This document shows, piece after piece, positions 52,331 through 61,229 of a stretch of DNA of 64,000 nucleotides (position 1 is the first letter of the stretch; every line of letters begins with the position of its first letter). Position numbers and translations under genes: made by a program. Source of the DNA: Microbacterium aurantiacum. GTDB taxonomy: Bacteria; Actinomycetota; Actinomycetes; Actinomycetales; Microbacteriaceae. The notes under the pieces are model-generated. The model saw only the letters and a list, made by a program, of their open reading frames with translations, was not told the DNA's origin and did not search any database. The DNA is taken from contig NZ_PGGU01000016.1 in NCBI RefSeq assembly GCF_002872075.1, positions 62,001-126,000 of the forward strand, in the 5' to 3' direction.

Positions 52331-53257
52331 TCAGTCCACCAGCCTTTCGGAGTTGACGAACTTGAAGACGATCGCGGAGACCGTGCCCAGCACGATGAAG
52401 AGCAGGAGTGCGGCGGCGATCGAGTAGCCGACGTTCACGTCGTTGCGGAAGTGGTTGAAGATGAACAGGTTCGGCAACGTGGTGGAGTCCAGCGGCCCGC
52501 CCTGCGTCATCACGAGGGGCAGCTCGAACTGCTGGATCGCGGCGACGAATCCGGTGATGAGCAGGTAGAGGAGCACATTCTTCATCTGCGGCAGCGTGAT
52601 GTAGCTCGTCTTCTGCCACCAGTTGGCGCCCTCCATCGCCGCGGCCTCGTAGTACTCGGTGGGGATGTCGACCATCGCGGCGACCATGATCAGCGAGGTC
52701 AGTCCCATGCCGAGCCAGATGGCAGGCACGGCGACAGCCAGCAGCGCCCACTTCGGGTCGCCGATCCACGCGATCGGGTCGATGCCGAACACCGAGAGAC
52801 CGGCATTCAGGAGACCGCCGGAGTAGTTGTAGATCACCACGAAGATGATCGAGGTGATCACCGCTGAGATGATCGTCGGAATGTAGATGCTGACCTTCAG
52901 GATGCTGGCCGCGCGACGGGACACGCTCACGACGAGGCTGGCGAATCCGAAGGCGAGAACGAGCATCGGCGGGACCGTCATCAGCACGAACATGAACCCG
53001 CGACCGATGGTCGCGGTGAACAGCGGATCCCTGAGGACGTTGGTGAAGTTGCGGAATCCGACGAACTCCGGATCCTTGTAGAAGCTCCAGTCCTGGAAGG
53101 ACAGGTACATCGCGTAGATCGCCGGCCAGATCACGAAGATCCCCAGCAGCGCCACAACCGGCAGCAGGAACCAATAGGCGACCATGTTGTCGCGGTAGCG
53201 GTAGCGGTTCTGTCGTTGCCGGATGCTCCGGCGTTCTTCCCCAGTCAGACTGGTCAT
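52331..53257 (-). CDS. ABC sugar permease, MalF-type (locus B)
   Basis: A 308-aa permease. The N-terminus is polar (GEERRSIRQRQNRYRYRDN), then six helices starting MVAYWFLLPVVALLGIFVIWPAIY; EAA loop EYYEAAAMEGANWWQKTSYITLPQMKN. ATG 53257 has GAGGTGA 5 nt upstream; an in-frame GTG two codons before is possible. It follows the SBP gene after an intergenic hairpin that may keep permease levels lower than SBP. Confidence 0.93.
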   Translation of the reverse strand: MTSLTGEERRSIRQRQNRYRYRDNMVAYWFLLPVVALLGIFVIWPAIYAMYLSFQDWSFYKDPEFVGFRNFTNVLRDPLFTATIGRGFMFVLMTVPPMLVLAFGFASLVVSVSRRAASILKVSIYIPTIISAVITSIIFVVIYNYSGGLLNAGLSVFGIDPIAWIGDPKWALLAVAVPAIWLGMGLTSLIMVAAMVDIPTEYYEAAAMEGANWWQKTSYITLPQMKNVLLYLLITGFVAAIQQFELPLVMTQGGPLDSTTLPNLFIFNHFRNDVNVGYSIAAALLLFIVLGTVSAIVFKFVNSERLVD

Positions 53258-53296
53258 TCTCACCTCGTCGTGCTCGTCGCGATCTCGGGTGCATCA

Positions 53297-53329
53297 CCGT
53301 GCGGGGTCGGGGGTCCCGGCCCCGCACGG
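53297..53329 (-). terminator. Intra-operon hairpin between SBP and permease genes
   Basis: CCGTGCGGGG (53297-53306) pairs perfectly with CCCCGCACGG (53320-53329) around a 13-nt G/C-rich loop, 8 nt after the SBP stop. Such hairpins commonly stabilise SBP mRNA or attenuate read-through into the permease genes. Confidence 0.65.
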
Positions 53330-53337
53330 GAGCGGCA

Positions 53338-54705
53338 TCAGTTCTTCGGCGCCTTGTCGGGCAGGCCGTCGCGCTCGATCACTGTCTGGATCGCGGCATT
53401 CGCGGTCTTGATGGCGTCGTCCGGCGAGGCCGAGCCCTTCATCACCGACTCGAGAGCGGTGCCGACGGCCAGCGAGATGTCCCAGGGGTAGGTCGGCTCG
53501 GGGATCGCGGTCGGCGCGATGTCGTCGACGATGACGCTCGACCACGGAGCATCCGCCGCCTCATCGCTCCCGGCCACGGCATCCTGCACCGACTGGCGCA
53601 CCGGAACCTTGGTGAACTGGGTGTCCACGAAGAACGGCACGAGGTTCTCCGGGTCGCCTGCGATGGCCCAGGCGAGGAACTCGCCGGCGGCCTCCGCATT
53701 CTTGCTCTTCGCATCGACGACCCACTTGAAGTTGCCGAGAGTGGTGGCCGTGCGGTCGTCGGCGCCGCGGGCAGACGGGAACGCTCCGATACCCGTCTTT
53801 CCGAGCAGGTCGGGGTAGTCCGATCCGATCTCCGACATCATCCATGAGCCGGACACCTTGAAGGCGACCTTCTGCTCGCCGAAGTCCTTGCCCTCGACGT
53901 ATGCGGCCAGCGGCTGCTTGGGCATGTAGCCCTTGTCCCACAGTTCCTTGTACATCGTCATCATGTCGCGGTATCCGGCGTCGTCGATGTCCGGAGCGGT
54001 CCAGTCGGAGGACAGCGCGGTGTGCCCTGCGAAGTTGTACTGCTGACCGACCGAGGACCACGCGAAGGTGACCGCGTCCTGCGCCGGCGAGATGCAGTAC
54101 TGCCCGTCCGCCAGCGTCGGCTGGATCTTGGCGCATGCGGCGAGCAGGTCATCCCATGTCGCCGGCGCCTTCCCGGAATCGACGCCGGCGGCGTCGAGCA
54201 GTTCCTTGTTCCAGAACAGCACCGTCTGCGGTTCGAGGAGCAGCGGGTAGGCGTAGTACGTGTCACCGACCGCCGAGACGGGCAGTGCTGAGTCGATGAT
54301 CTCGGCGAGCGCGTCTTCGGGGACGATGCCGTTGAGCTCGTGCAGCTGCCCGGCGTTCACCGCATCCTGGATGCTGCCCGGGTGCGTATAGACGTCGGGG
54401 GCCTTGCCTGCCGCCTGCGCCGCCTTCATCTTCTGGTCCCAGGCGTCGGCCGGCACCTCGGTGTCGACGACCTTGATCTCGTCCTGGGATTCGTTGAACT
54501 TCTTCACGATGTTCTCGTACCACTCGTTCTCCACCGGGGTGAAGGTGCGGTGCCAGAACTGGACGGTGGTCTTGCCGTCTTCTCCGCCGTCGCCCCCGGC
54601 GCCCTCGCCGGGTGTGCCCGAACCGCAGGCCGCCAGCATCGATCCGACGGTCACAGCCCCCAGGGCGGCGATCGCGATGCGACGCGTTCGTGTGGTGATT
54701 CTCAT
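53338..54705 (-). CDS. Sugar ABC transporter substrate-binding lipoprotein (locus B)
   Basis: A 455-aa family 1 binding protein. The lipoprotein signal has the lipobox MLAAC (Cys27), followed by a Gly/Glu-rich tether. Mature features: TVQFWHRTFTPVENEWYENIVKKFNE, APDVYTHPGSIQDAVNAGQLHEL, YPLLLEPQTVLFWNKELLDAAGVD, and SWMMSEIGSDYPDLLGKTGIGAFP. First gene of the importer/GH183 operon, about 115 bp downstream of the promoter carrying operator site 3. The predicted ligand is a D-arabinan oligosaccharide (context inference). Confidence 0.93.
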   Translation of the reverse strand: MRITTRTRRIAIAALGAVTVGSMLAACGSGTPGEGAGGDGGEDGKTTVQFWHRTFTPVENEWYENIVKKFNESQDEIKVVDTEVPADAWDQKMKAAQAAGKAPDVYTHPGSIQDAVNAGQLHELNGIVPEDALAEIIDSALPVSAVGDTYYAYPLLLEPQTVLFWNKELLDAAGVDSGKAPATWDDLLAACAKIQPTLADGQYCISPAQDAVTFAWSSVGQQYNFAGHTALSSDWTAPDIDDAGYRDMMTMYKELWDKGYMPKQPLAAYVEGKDFGEQKVAFKVSGSWMMSEIGSDYPDLLGKTGIGAFPSARGADDRTATTLGNFKWVVDAKSKNAEAAGEFLAWAIAGDPENLVPFFVDTQFTKVPVRQSVQDAVAGSDEAADAPWSSVIVDDIAPTAIPEPTYPWDISLAVGTALESVMKGSASPDDAIKTANAAIQTVIERDGLPDKAPKN

Positions 54706-54811
54706 GGTTCCTCCTCAGGAACAGACTCCTCAACGAGTCGTTGCTGTGTGCTCGGCTTTCGCCGAAGGACACCGGCCGTGCCAGTTCGATCCTCAGTGAC
54801 CGGGTAGCGCC

Positions 54812-54840
54812 AGAGTAGGCGAAATCGATTTCATGCGCAA
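54812..54840 (-). promoter_or_regulatory. Promoter with operator GAAATCGATTTC, site 3 (importer/GH183 operon)
   Basis: Minus strand: TTGCGC (-35, 54840-54835), 17-bp spacer, TACTCT (-10, 54817-54812). The perfect palindrome (54821-54832) fills the spacer, as at site 1; around it the sequences CATGAAATCGATTTCGC agree between sites 1 and 3. Confidence 0.8.
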
Positions 54841-54860
54841 GAGATCCGTTCAGCGCACGA

Positions 54861-56015
54861 TCATCCGGCACGGTCGAGCTCGGCGGAGAACCAGAACACG
54901 TTGTACGGGCCCCACAGCGACAGCACGAAGTGGATGCGGCGCCCGCCGTCGGTCGCGTACCGGGGGTTCAGATACGGCGAGTAGAGCCCTGGGTAGTCCA
55001 CACCGGAGACGAGTTCGATCGCGTCTCCCCACGGTCCCCACGGGGTCACACCCTCTCGGATGTAGGCATTCCCGGCATCCGAGTAGGTCATGATCCAGCG
55101 CTCGAGATAGGTCGACCACATCACCGAGAGCTCGCCGATCGTGCCGCCGACGACCGTCTCGGCATCCGCCATCTCGCTGCTCCACTTCGGCGTGCCGTCC
55201 ACGACTCCGGCGAAGTACGAATAGGCGGCCTGGTCCTCGACCGCCTCCTCTGTGGCGGGCACCCGCATGAGTTGCACTCCACCGAAACGACCGGCCGGGA
55301 TCGACCAGAAGTACACGTAGTCCGCGCCGTCGTCGGTGACCCGCGCCGGGGCGATCTGAACGAAGTTCGAGTCACCCGGCCACTCGACGCCCTCGACGGG
55401 CGACCAGCTCTCGCCGCCGCCCCGCGAGACGATCAGCCGGGCGTGATTCGCGTCCCAGGCCCCAGGATCACCCCAGAACCGCACCGACATGTACGACACG
55501 TAGATCGTCTCGCCGATCGCGAAGCCGTAGGTCGGGATCTTCGTGACCTCGCCGCCGGCTCCGTTGGCATCGTGATCGCCCTCGATCAGGGGCGCAGCGA
55601 GCCCGATCTCATCCGTCACCCAGCTGTCGAAGTCGATGCCGTCGCTCGGGTCGTCGTCGGTGGTCCAGGCTGCGACATTCGACCTCCAGAACTCGCCCTG
55701 TCCGCCGATCGACTCGGGATCCCGCTCGCCGAAGGTGTCGCCGAAGAAGAAGAACGTCTTGTCGCCGACGTTCGTCATCGAGCCGAGGTCGGTGCCGGCG
55801 ACCGACACCGCAGCGGTGTCGTTCATCGCGTCGGGGCCGGTGAGCTGCGCGATCTCGGTGAGGTTCGACACACCCTCCAGCACGAACGGCTTGTCTGGAT
55901 CCGGGTCGACGGTCACGCGATCGCTTCCGCCGCTTCCGGCACAGCCGGCGAGGGCGAGTGCGAGGACGAAGAATGCCGCGATTGCTGTGCGGCGGGATGC
56001 TGTGCTGGCGGGCAT
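54861..56015 (-). CDS. DUF4185 (GH183) lipoprotein, putative endo-D-arabinanase
   Basis: A 384-aa protein. The lipoprotein signal is AAFFVLALALAGC with the lipidated Cys about residue 24. The domain has GTDLGSMTNVGDKTFFFFGDTFGERD (TDLG and FGDTF motifs), VAAWTTDDDPSDGIDFDSWV, LIVSRGGGESWSPVEGVEWPGD and a C-terminal YSPYLNPRYATDGGRRIHFVLSLWGPYNVFWF. This is a second, diverged DUF4185 copy anchored to the membrane, while the first is Tat-exported. ATG 56015 follows GAGGAGCATC. Preceded by operator site 4. It probably forms a single-gene transcript upstream of the importer operon. Confidence 0.87.
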   Translation of the reverse strand: MPASTASRRTAIAAFFVLALALAGCAGSGGSDRVTVDPDPDKPFVLEGVSNLTEIAQLTGPDAMNDTAAVSVAGTDLGSMTNVGDKTFFFFGDTFGERDPESIGGQGEFWRSNVAAWTTDDDPSDGIDFDSWVTDEIGLAAPLIEGDHDANGAGGEVTKIPTYGFAIGETIYVSYMSVRFWGDPGAWDANHARLIVSRGGGESWSPVEGVEWPGDSNFVQIAPARVTDDGADYVYFWSIPAGRFGGVQLMRVPATEEAVEDQAAYSYFAGVVDGTPKWSSEMADAETVVGGTIGELSVMWSTYLERWIMTYSDAGNAYIREGVTPWGPWGDAIELVSGVDYPGLYSPYLNPRYATDGGRRIHFVLSLWGPYNVFWFSAELDRAG

Positions 56016-56047
56016 GATGCTCCTCGATCGATGGCGTTCATGACCCG

Positions 56048-56067
56048 AACCTAGCGAAATCGATTTC
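56048..56067 (-). promoter_or_regulatory. Promoter with operator GAAATCGATTTC, site 4 (GH183 lipoprotein gene)
   Basis: The perfect palindrome (56056-56067) is followed on the minus strand by the -10 box TAGGTT (56053-56048), two bases beyond. Same operator-to--10 geometry as sites 1 and 3; the -35 is weak. Confidence 0.75.
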
Positions 56068-56164
56068 AAGACACTAGGGTCTTCCGCATGCCCAGCTCAC
56101 CTGATGACCCATGGCTTCCGTCGTCCGGCGACGCTTCCGCAGAGCCACGATGGGGTCATCCCGA

Positions 56165-56971
56165 TCAGGATCGGCCGCCCGCACAGATGTCGGCGACTAC
56201 GGGATAGTGGTCGGACGGGGGGAGTCCATCCGGCTCCGCACGCACGATCCACGCGCCCGTCGCGTGAGCCCCCAGGGACCCCGGCGCGAACAGGATGTGG
56301 TCGATGCGCCGCTCGAACTGGTCGACGGCCTCGGGCGGCGCGAAGCGGTTGGTGGAGCTGAGGGTGCGCTCGTCCGCGTCGGCGGGCGCGGCATCCCACG
56401 CGTCCCTCAGGTCCATGCCGACCAGCGGGGCCTGGGTGTCGTCGTAGTTGAGGTCCGCGAGCAGCAGGCTCGGCAGCGGCCGTCGCTCGCAGCCTTCGCG
56501 GGTGAGCCTGCGCAGGGCCGCGACCTGGGCGGTGGTCTCGTCGACCCGCTCCGGTTCCCAGCTCGTCGCCCCGACGACGACCCTGAGCTCCCCTCTCGGG
56601 TGCGCGACGGTTGCGACGAGAGCGGCGTTGACCCGCCCCTCCGACGGCGTCTCCACCCTCTCGACGCGCATGATCGGCCAGCGGCTGACCAGCCCGAGGC
56701 CCATCCGCACTCCCTCCTGGGAGGGGTGCTCCACCGGATCCGGCTCGGGAGGGAGGCCGACGGGAACGAACGCGGGCCACCCGCCGACCGCCTCGGCGAG
56801 CACATCCGCCTGGGTGCGCTCCGGCGTCCCCCAGCATTCCTGCACACCCAGCACGTCGGGTCGCTGTTCACGCACGACCGAGATCAGTCCCGGTTCCCGC
56901 CTTCGCCAGTCGTCACCGAAACGCCACCAGACGTTCCAGGTCATCGCACGGATGCAGTCCATGCCGACCAT
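56165..56971 (-). CDS. Endonuclease/exonuclease/phosphatase-family protein
   Basis: A 268-aa DNase I-like fold protein: IRAMTWNVWWRFGDDW (metal-binding Asn), VLGVQECWG (catalytic Glu), LLLADLNYDDTQAPLVG (DxN motif), and the C-terminal RIDHILFAPG and DGLPPSDHYPVVADI with the catalytic SDH motif. All catalytic positions are present. Start between 56971 and 56962 is uncertain because no clear ribosome site is seen. The substrate could be nucleic acid or a phosphoester. It is not linked to the glycan locus by any operator. Confidence 0.88.
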   Translation of the reverse strand: MVGMDCIRAMTWNVWWRFGDDWRRREPGLISVVREQRPDVLGVQECWGTPERTQADVLAEAVGGWPAFVPVGLPPEPDPVEHPSQEGVRMGLGLVSRWPIMRVERVETPSEGRVNAALVATVAHPRGELRVVVGATSWEPERVDETTAQVAALRRLTREGCERRPLPSLLLADLNYDDTQAPLVGMDLRDAWDAAPADADERTLSSTNRFAPPEAVDQFERRIDHILFAPGSLGAHATGAWIVRAEPDGLPPSDHYPVVADICAGGRS

Positions 56972-57050
56972 GCTCGCCGCCCGCCATGGAGCCCGGCATC
57001 CCCCTTGACACCCCCCGCGCCTCCGCAATTCGCAGGGAGCCGCCGACGGC

Positions 57051-57920
57051 TCAGCTGTGGGCGGCGACCACCCTGGCGACCTCGGCGCGCTCGGCATCCG
57101 TCGGCTCGGCGATCGCCATCCGGCAGTGCGTGTCCACCACGTCGAGCACCCGGTAGGCCTCCTTCATCCGCGCCATGTCCCCGCCGATGAGCGTGGCCAC
57201 CTCGTCGACGGCCGTCTGCGCGGCGCTGATCGCTGCGGCATCTCTCGCGCGACCGGCGTCGGCCAGCGCCCGGAACGGCTTCGGCGTGACCGAGGACACC
57301 CCCGAGACGACGCCCTGCGCCCCCACTCCGACGGCGGCGATGAGGTCGCGGTCCGCTCCGGTGTACAGCTCGAAGTCGGCCGGCACCGCAGCGCGGTAGG
57401 CGGCGATGTCGTCGAGTGACAGCTCGCTGATCTTGGCGCCGACGACATTCGGCAGTCCGGCGAGCCGCACCAGCAGTTCGGGAGAGACCGGGTTCCCGCT
57501 CCGGGCCGGGTAGATGTACACGTACAGGCGGCCGTCGCCGACCGCCTCGGACACCGCCCGGTAGTACTCGAAGATCGAGTCGTCGGTGGCGGGAAGGTAG
57601 TACGGCGTGAGGGCGGCGAACTCGGTGGCGCCGAGCTCGCGGGCGATGGAGGTGAGCCGCACCGCTTCGAATGCGCTCGGCTGCCCGACGTGCACGATCA
57701 CACGCATCCTGCCGGCGAGCTCGGCGAGTGCCGCTTCGACGAGCACGGAGAACTCCCCGGCATCCACCGCGGGGAACTCGCCCGTGGTGCCGAGCACGAA
57801 CGCGCCCTCGTTGCCCGACCGTCCGACGAAGCGGAAGATCGCCCGCGACCCCTCGAGGTCGAGCGTCCCGTCGCGGTGGAACGCGGTGGGAACGGCGGTC
57901 AGGATGTCGTAACGGGTCAC
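57051..57920 (-). CDS. DapA-family (dihydrodipicolinate synthase/aldolase) protein
   Basis: A 289-aa class I aldolase-fold protein: VLGTTGEFPAVD (the GTTGE motif), the catalytic Tyr in LYVYIYPARSGNP and the Schiff-base Lys in VVGAKISELSLDDIAAY. The GTG start overlaps the tctA stop by 4 bp. In operons with tripartite tricarboxylate transporters such proteins often cleave or dehydrate keto-sugar acids or related carboxylates. A dedicated lysine-synthesis role is unlikely in this context. The exact substrate is unknown. Last gene of the GntR-tctCBA operon. Confidence 0.88.
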   Translation of the reverse strand: MTRYDILTAVPTAFHRDGTLDLEGSRAIFRFVGRSGNEGAFVLGTTGEFPAVDAGEFSVLVEAALAELAGRMRVIVHVGQPSAFEAVRLTSIARELGATEFAALTPYYLPATDDSIFEYYRAVSEAVGDGRLYVYIYPARSGNPVSPELLVRLAGLPNVVGAKISELSLDDIAAYRAAVPADFELYTGADRDLIAAVGVGAQGVVSGVSSVTPKPFRALADAGRARDAAAISAAQTAVDEVATLIGGDMARMKEAYRVLDVVDTHCRMAIAEPTDAERAEVARVVAAHS

Positions 57921-59572
57921 TTCTTGTTCTCCTTGGAGTTCTTGCGGGCTTTGCGGACGCCTCGCTGCGGCGCGTCGACGTTGCGGACGGTCGATGTGAG
58001 CAGGTCGGGCTGCGCGGCGAGCTCGTCGTGCGCCTTCTCGATCTGCTGGATGGTCTCGGGGCGGAGGATCGATTCCTCGAGCGACGTGCGCTCGGCCGCC
58101 GGCTTGCGTGCGGCGCGGATGGCGGGCATCACGATCGACAGCACCGCCAGCACGATGAGGACGATCGCGATCGGGCTGACGACCTCGAAGAACGGCCGCG
58201 TCGGCAGGATGGCGAGCGTGCGTGCCAGGTTCTCCTCGGCGAGCGGGCCGAGGAGCAGGCCCAGGACGATGGGTCCCGCGGGCACCTGCATCCGCTTGAG
58301 GAGCAGGCCGATCACTCCGAACACCAGCATGGTGATGACGGTCGAGAGGCTGTTCGACGTCGCGTACGTGCCGATGATGCAGAAGATCAGGATGCCGCTC
58401 CACAGGTACGGTTGCGGCACGTCGAGGAGCTTCACCATGCCCTTCATGCGCACCAGGCTGAGCCCGAGCGACAGCAGGGTCGCGACGAGCATGATGCCGA
58501 CGATCGACACGACCAGATCGGGCCGGTTGGTGAAAAGGGTCGGGCCCGGGGTGATCCCCCAGATGATCATCGACCCGATCATCACCGCCATCACCGAGTC
58601 GCCCGGGATGCCGAGCGCCATCGTGGTGGTCAGCGATCCGCCCAGCGTGGCGCTGGAGGCGGTGTCGGATGCCGCCACGCCCTCGATCGATCCCTTGCCG
58701 AACATCTCGGGGTGCTTGGACGCCTTGCGCGCCCGTTCCCAGCCGATGAGCCCGGCGATGTCGCCACCGGCCGCTGGAATGAGGCCGACGCCGAGTCCGA
58801 CCGCACCGCCGACCGCGGTCGCCCGGCCGCTCTGCCGGAGTTCGGACCTGTTCGGCCACCAGCGACCGAGGCTCGAGATCGGGCGCACGTTCGAGGCGTG
58901 ATGGGTGAGCAGCTGATCCAGCAGTTCGGCGATGCCGAAGAGACCGATGATCACGGCGATGAAGTTCACGCCCTCGACGAGTTCGAGCACCCCGAAGGTG
59001 AAGCGCTGGTCGGCCGTCGCCTGGTACGTGCCGACGGTGCCGAGCATGAGCCCGAACAGGCCCGCCAGGATGCCTTTCAGCATCGACTTCGAAGAGATGC
59101 CGATCATGATCGCGATGCCGAACACCACGAGGGCGAACAGCTCAGGCGACTTGAAGTAGTCACGGGCGAAGCTGGCGATCGGCACGGCGGCCACGGCGAA
59201 CAGCACGAGCGAGGCGAGGATGCCGACCGCCGAGACCATCGCGGAGATCGTGAGCGCGAGACCCGCCCTGCCCTGTTTGGCCATCGGGTAGCCGTCGAGC
59301 GTCGTCGCGATGGAGGCCGGCGTCCCCGGGGTGTTGATGAGGATCGAAGGAACCCGATCGCCGAAGTTCGCGGCCACGTAGATCGTCAGCAGCACCGCGA
59401 GACCCTGCACGGGCTCGAGGGTCATCGTGAAGCCGGCGGCGAGCGCGACGGCCATGGTCGCGGTGATGCCGGGGAAGGCTCCGACCATGAAGCCGAGCAG
59501 CAGCCCCACGAGCATGTAGAGCAGGATCGAGATGTCGAGGAGCGAGTTGAGCCCCTCCATGAGTGCGTTCAC
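57917..59572 (-). CDS. tctA: Tripartite tricarboxylate transporter large permease TctA
   Basis: A 551-aa membrane protein with about 12 helices: GFMVGAFPGITATMAVALAAGFT, GDRVPSILINTPGTPASIATTLDGYPMAKQG and the second repeat GLIPAAGGDIAGLIGWERARK with the PG motifs of the TctA pair. It has a cytoplasmic basic C-terminus (RKARKNSKENKK). GTG 59572 overlaps the tctB stop by 4 bp; ATG 59560 is an alternative. Transports small carboxylates with TctB and the TctC binding protein. Confidence 0.93.
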   Translation of the reverse strand: MNALMEGLNSLLDISILLYMLVGLLLGFMVGAFPGITATMAVALAAGFTMTLEPVQGLAVLLTIYVAANFGDRVPSILINTPGTPASIATTLDGYPMAKQGRAGLALTISAMVSAVGILASLVLFAVAAVPIASFARDYFKSPELFALVVFGIAIMIGISSKSMLKGILAGLFGLMLGTVGTYQATADQRFTFGVLELVEGVNFIAVIIGLFGIAELLDQLLTHHASNVRPISSLGRWWPNRSELRQSGRATAVGGAVGLGVGLIPAAGGDIAGLIGWERARKASKHPEMFGKGSIEGVAASDTASSATLGGSLTTTMALGIPGDSVMAVMIGSMIIWGITPGPTLFTNRPDLVVSIVGIMLVATLLSLGLSLVRMKGMVKLLDVPQPYLWSGILIFCIIGTYATSNSLSTVITMLVFGVIGLLLKRMQVPAGPIVLGLLLGPLAEENLARTLAILPTRPFFEVVSPIAIVLIVLAVLSIVMPAIRAARKPAAERTSLEESILRPETIQQIEKAHDELAAQPDLLTSTVRNVDAPQRGVRKARKNSKENKK

Positions 59573-60096
59573 AGGGGGATCCTCAGGAGCATCCCGAACA
59601 CGACGTAGACGAACGCCGTGACGGCGACGGAGTAGATGATGAGGCTCAGCCAGCGGCGGTGGCCGTAGACGAGCATGAGGGCGGCCATCAGGAGGGCGGC
59701 GGCGATCGGGAAGATCTCGATGCGGTAGCCGAAGAGGATGACCGAGCCGACGGACCACACCGCGATGAAGACGCCGGCGATCGCGAGGGTGGCGACGACG
59801 CGGATGACTCCGCCCGACCGCACGCGATCCAGATCCTCACGACCCGGGGCGGGCCGGGTGATCGCGACGACGAGGATGAGGATGGCGACCGCGACGCCGG
59901 TGACGCCGATCACCATGGGCCAGAAGCGGGCGTCGATCTGGCCGGGTGCCGCTTCGCGACGCAGGCCTATCTGCGTGGTGAGGAAAAGGTAGCCGGCGGT
60001 GAACGCCAGCGCGACGAGGCCGAAGGCGATCTCGAGGGGCCGTGAGGCGGCTTCGCCCTGATGCTCGTCCTGTTCGACGGTGTCTGAGGTGGACAT
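59569..60096 (-). CDS. tctB: Tripartite tricarboxylate transporter small permease TctB
   Basis: A 175-aa four-helix protein: IAFGLVALAFTAGYLFLTTQIG, FWPMVIGVTGVAVAILILVVAI, VIRVVATLAIAGVFIAVWSVG (helix 3) and the last helices LLMAALMLVYGHRRWLSLIIY, AVTAFVYVVFGMLLRIPL. ATG 60096 has GAAGGAGAGAG upstream; the longer upstream frame is not supported. Coupled to tctA by 4-bp overlap. Confidence 0.9.
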   Translation of the reverse strand: MSTSDTVEQDEHQGEAASRPLEIAFGLVALAFTAGYLFLTTQIGLRREAAPGQIDARFWPMVIGVTGVAVAILILVVAITRPAPGREDLDRVRSGGVIRVVATLAIAGVFIAVWSVGSVILFGYRIEIFPIAAALLMAALMLVYGHRRWLSLIIYSVAVTAFVYVVFGMLLRIPL

Positions 60097-60148
60097 CTCT
60101 CTCCTTCCCTGTCGTGGGGCGGGTGTTGAGCCCCGCCCCACCGGGAGA

Positions 60149-61117
60149 TCAGCCCAGGAGATCCTGGAAGAGGACGAACTGCTCGTCGACGAACTCCGTC
60201 CACTCGGCGGAGTCGCGGTAGACGACCAGGTTTCCGGAGTCCTTCTGGAACTTCTGGTACGCGTCGGACTCGACGGCCTCCTTGACGGCGGCTTCGAGGG
60301 TCTCCTTCACGTCGTCCGGCAGACCCTTCGGGGCGTAGATCCCGCCCCATCCCCCGAACAGCACCTCTTCGCCGAGAGCCTCCTCGACGGTCGGCACGTC
60401 ATCGAGATCCGGGTGGCGCTCATCGTGCATGACGGCGAGGATGCGCACCGCTTCGCCCTGGGCGAGTGCTTCACCCAGGCCCGAGACGGATGCCACGGTC
60501 TCGCCGGATGCCGCAGCGGCGACCGCGGTCGCGCCGCCGTCGTACGGCACGGGGGTGAACTCGGCGTCGGTCGCGGTACCGAGACCGATCGTCGCCGCCT
60601 CCCAGATCGAGCCGGCGCCGGAGTTCGCGACGGTGACCGCACCGCTCTTCGCCTTCTCGACGAGGTCTTCGAGCGATTCGATCCCGCTGCTCGCGCCGAC
60701 ACTGATGACGCCGGGGGCGAGCATGATCTGCCCGAGCAGGTCGTAGTTCTCGGGCAGCACGTTCGCGTCCTGCGTCGTGTTGAGCATCGCGATCTCGACG
60801 GGCGCGAAGCCGATGACGTAGCCGTCGGCCTTCTGCGACCCGACGTACTCCATGGCGAGGGCGCCGGCAGCACCCGGCATGTTCTCGGGGATGACGCTGA
60901 CACCGAGGATCTGCTCCAGCTCGGTGGCCAGCGCGCGCGACGAGAGGTCGGAGCCGCCGCCCGGGTTGGCCTGGATGATCAGGCGGATGTCCTGCTCGGG
61001 GAACGACGACTCAGGAGTCTCGCCCTCTTCGACCTTCGTGCAGGCCGACAGGACGAGGGCTGTGGCGGCGAGGGCGGCGAACGCGGCGGCCGCCCGGGTG
61101 ATGCGCGTGCGGGGCAT
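60149..61117 (-). CDS. tctC: Tripartite tricarboxylate transporter binding lipoprotein TctC
   Basis: A 322-aa TctC/Bug-family binding protein with a lipoprotein signal (AALAATALVLSAC, Cys26). Core motifs: IRLIIQANPGGGSDLSSRAL, VIPENMPGAAGALAMEYV, GQIMLAPGVISVGASSGIESLEDLV and PDDVKETLEAAVKEAVES. Bug-type proteins bind carboxylates without charge on the ligand pocket. Expressed from the promoter at 61160-61189 under the 24-bp palindrome, with its own operator separate from that of gntR. Confidence 0.93.
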   Translation of the reverse strand: MPRTRITRAAAAFAALAATALVLSACTKVEEGETPESSFPEQDIRLIIQANPGGGSDLSSRALATELEQILGVSVIPENMPGAAGALAMEYVGSQKADGYVIGFAPVEIAMLNTTQDANVLPENYDLLGQIMLAPGVISVGASSGIESLEDLVEKAKSGAVTVANSGAGSIWEAATIGLGTATDAEFTPVPYDGGATAVAAAASGETVASVSGLGEALAQGEAVRILAVMHDERHPDLDDVPTVEEALGEEVLFGGWGGIYAPKGLPDDVKETLEAAVKEAVESDAYQKFQKDSGNLVVYRDSAEWTEFVDEQFVLFQDLLG

Positions 61118-61159
61118 CTTTGCTCCTCTACGTGGGTCGACCGTGTTGTCGACATCGCG

Positions 61160-61192
61160 AGGCTAGCAGTGTTGACTGTTAACAGTCAACAC
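61160..61192 (-). promoter_or_regulatory. tctC promoter with perfect 24-bp GntR palindrome
   Basis: The palindrome 61169-61192 has the half-site GTGTTGACTGTT. Minus strand -35 TTGACT (61189-61184) lies inside it, followed by an 18-bp spacer and -10 TAGCCT (61165-61160). The TTGAC/GTCAA core resembles FadR/FCD GntR sites, and a related site precedes the gntR gene. Confidence 0.8.
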
Positions 61193-61229
61193 GAATGTGC
61201 GACGGCACCCCTGCAGACGCACGACCGAT

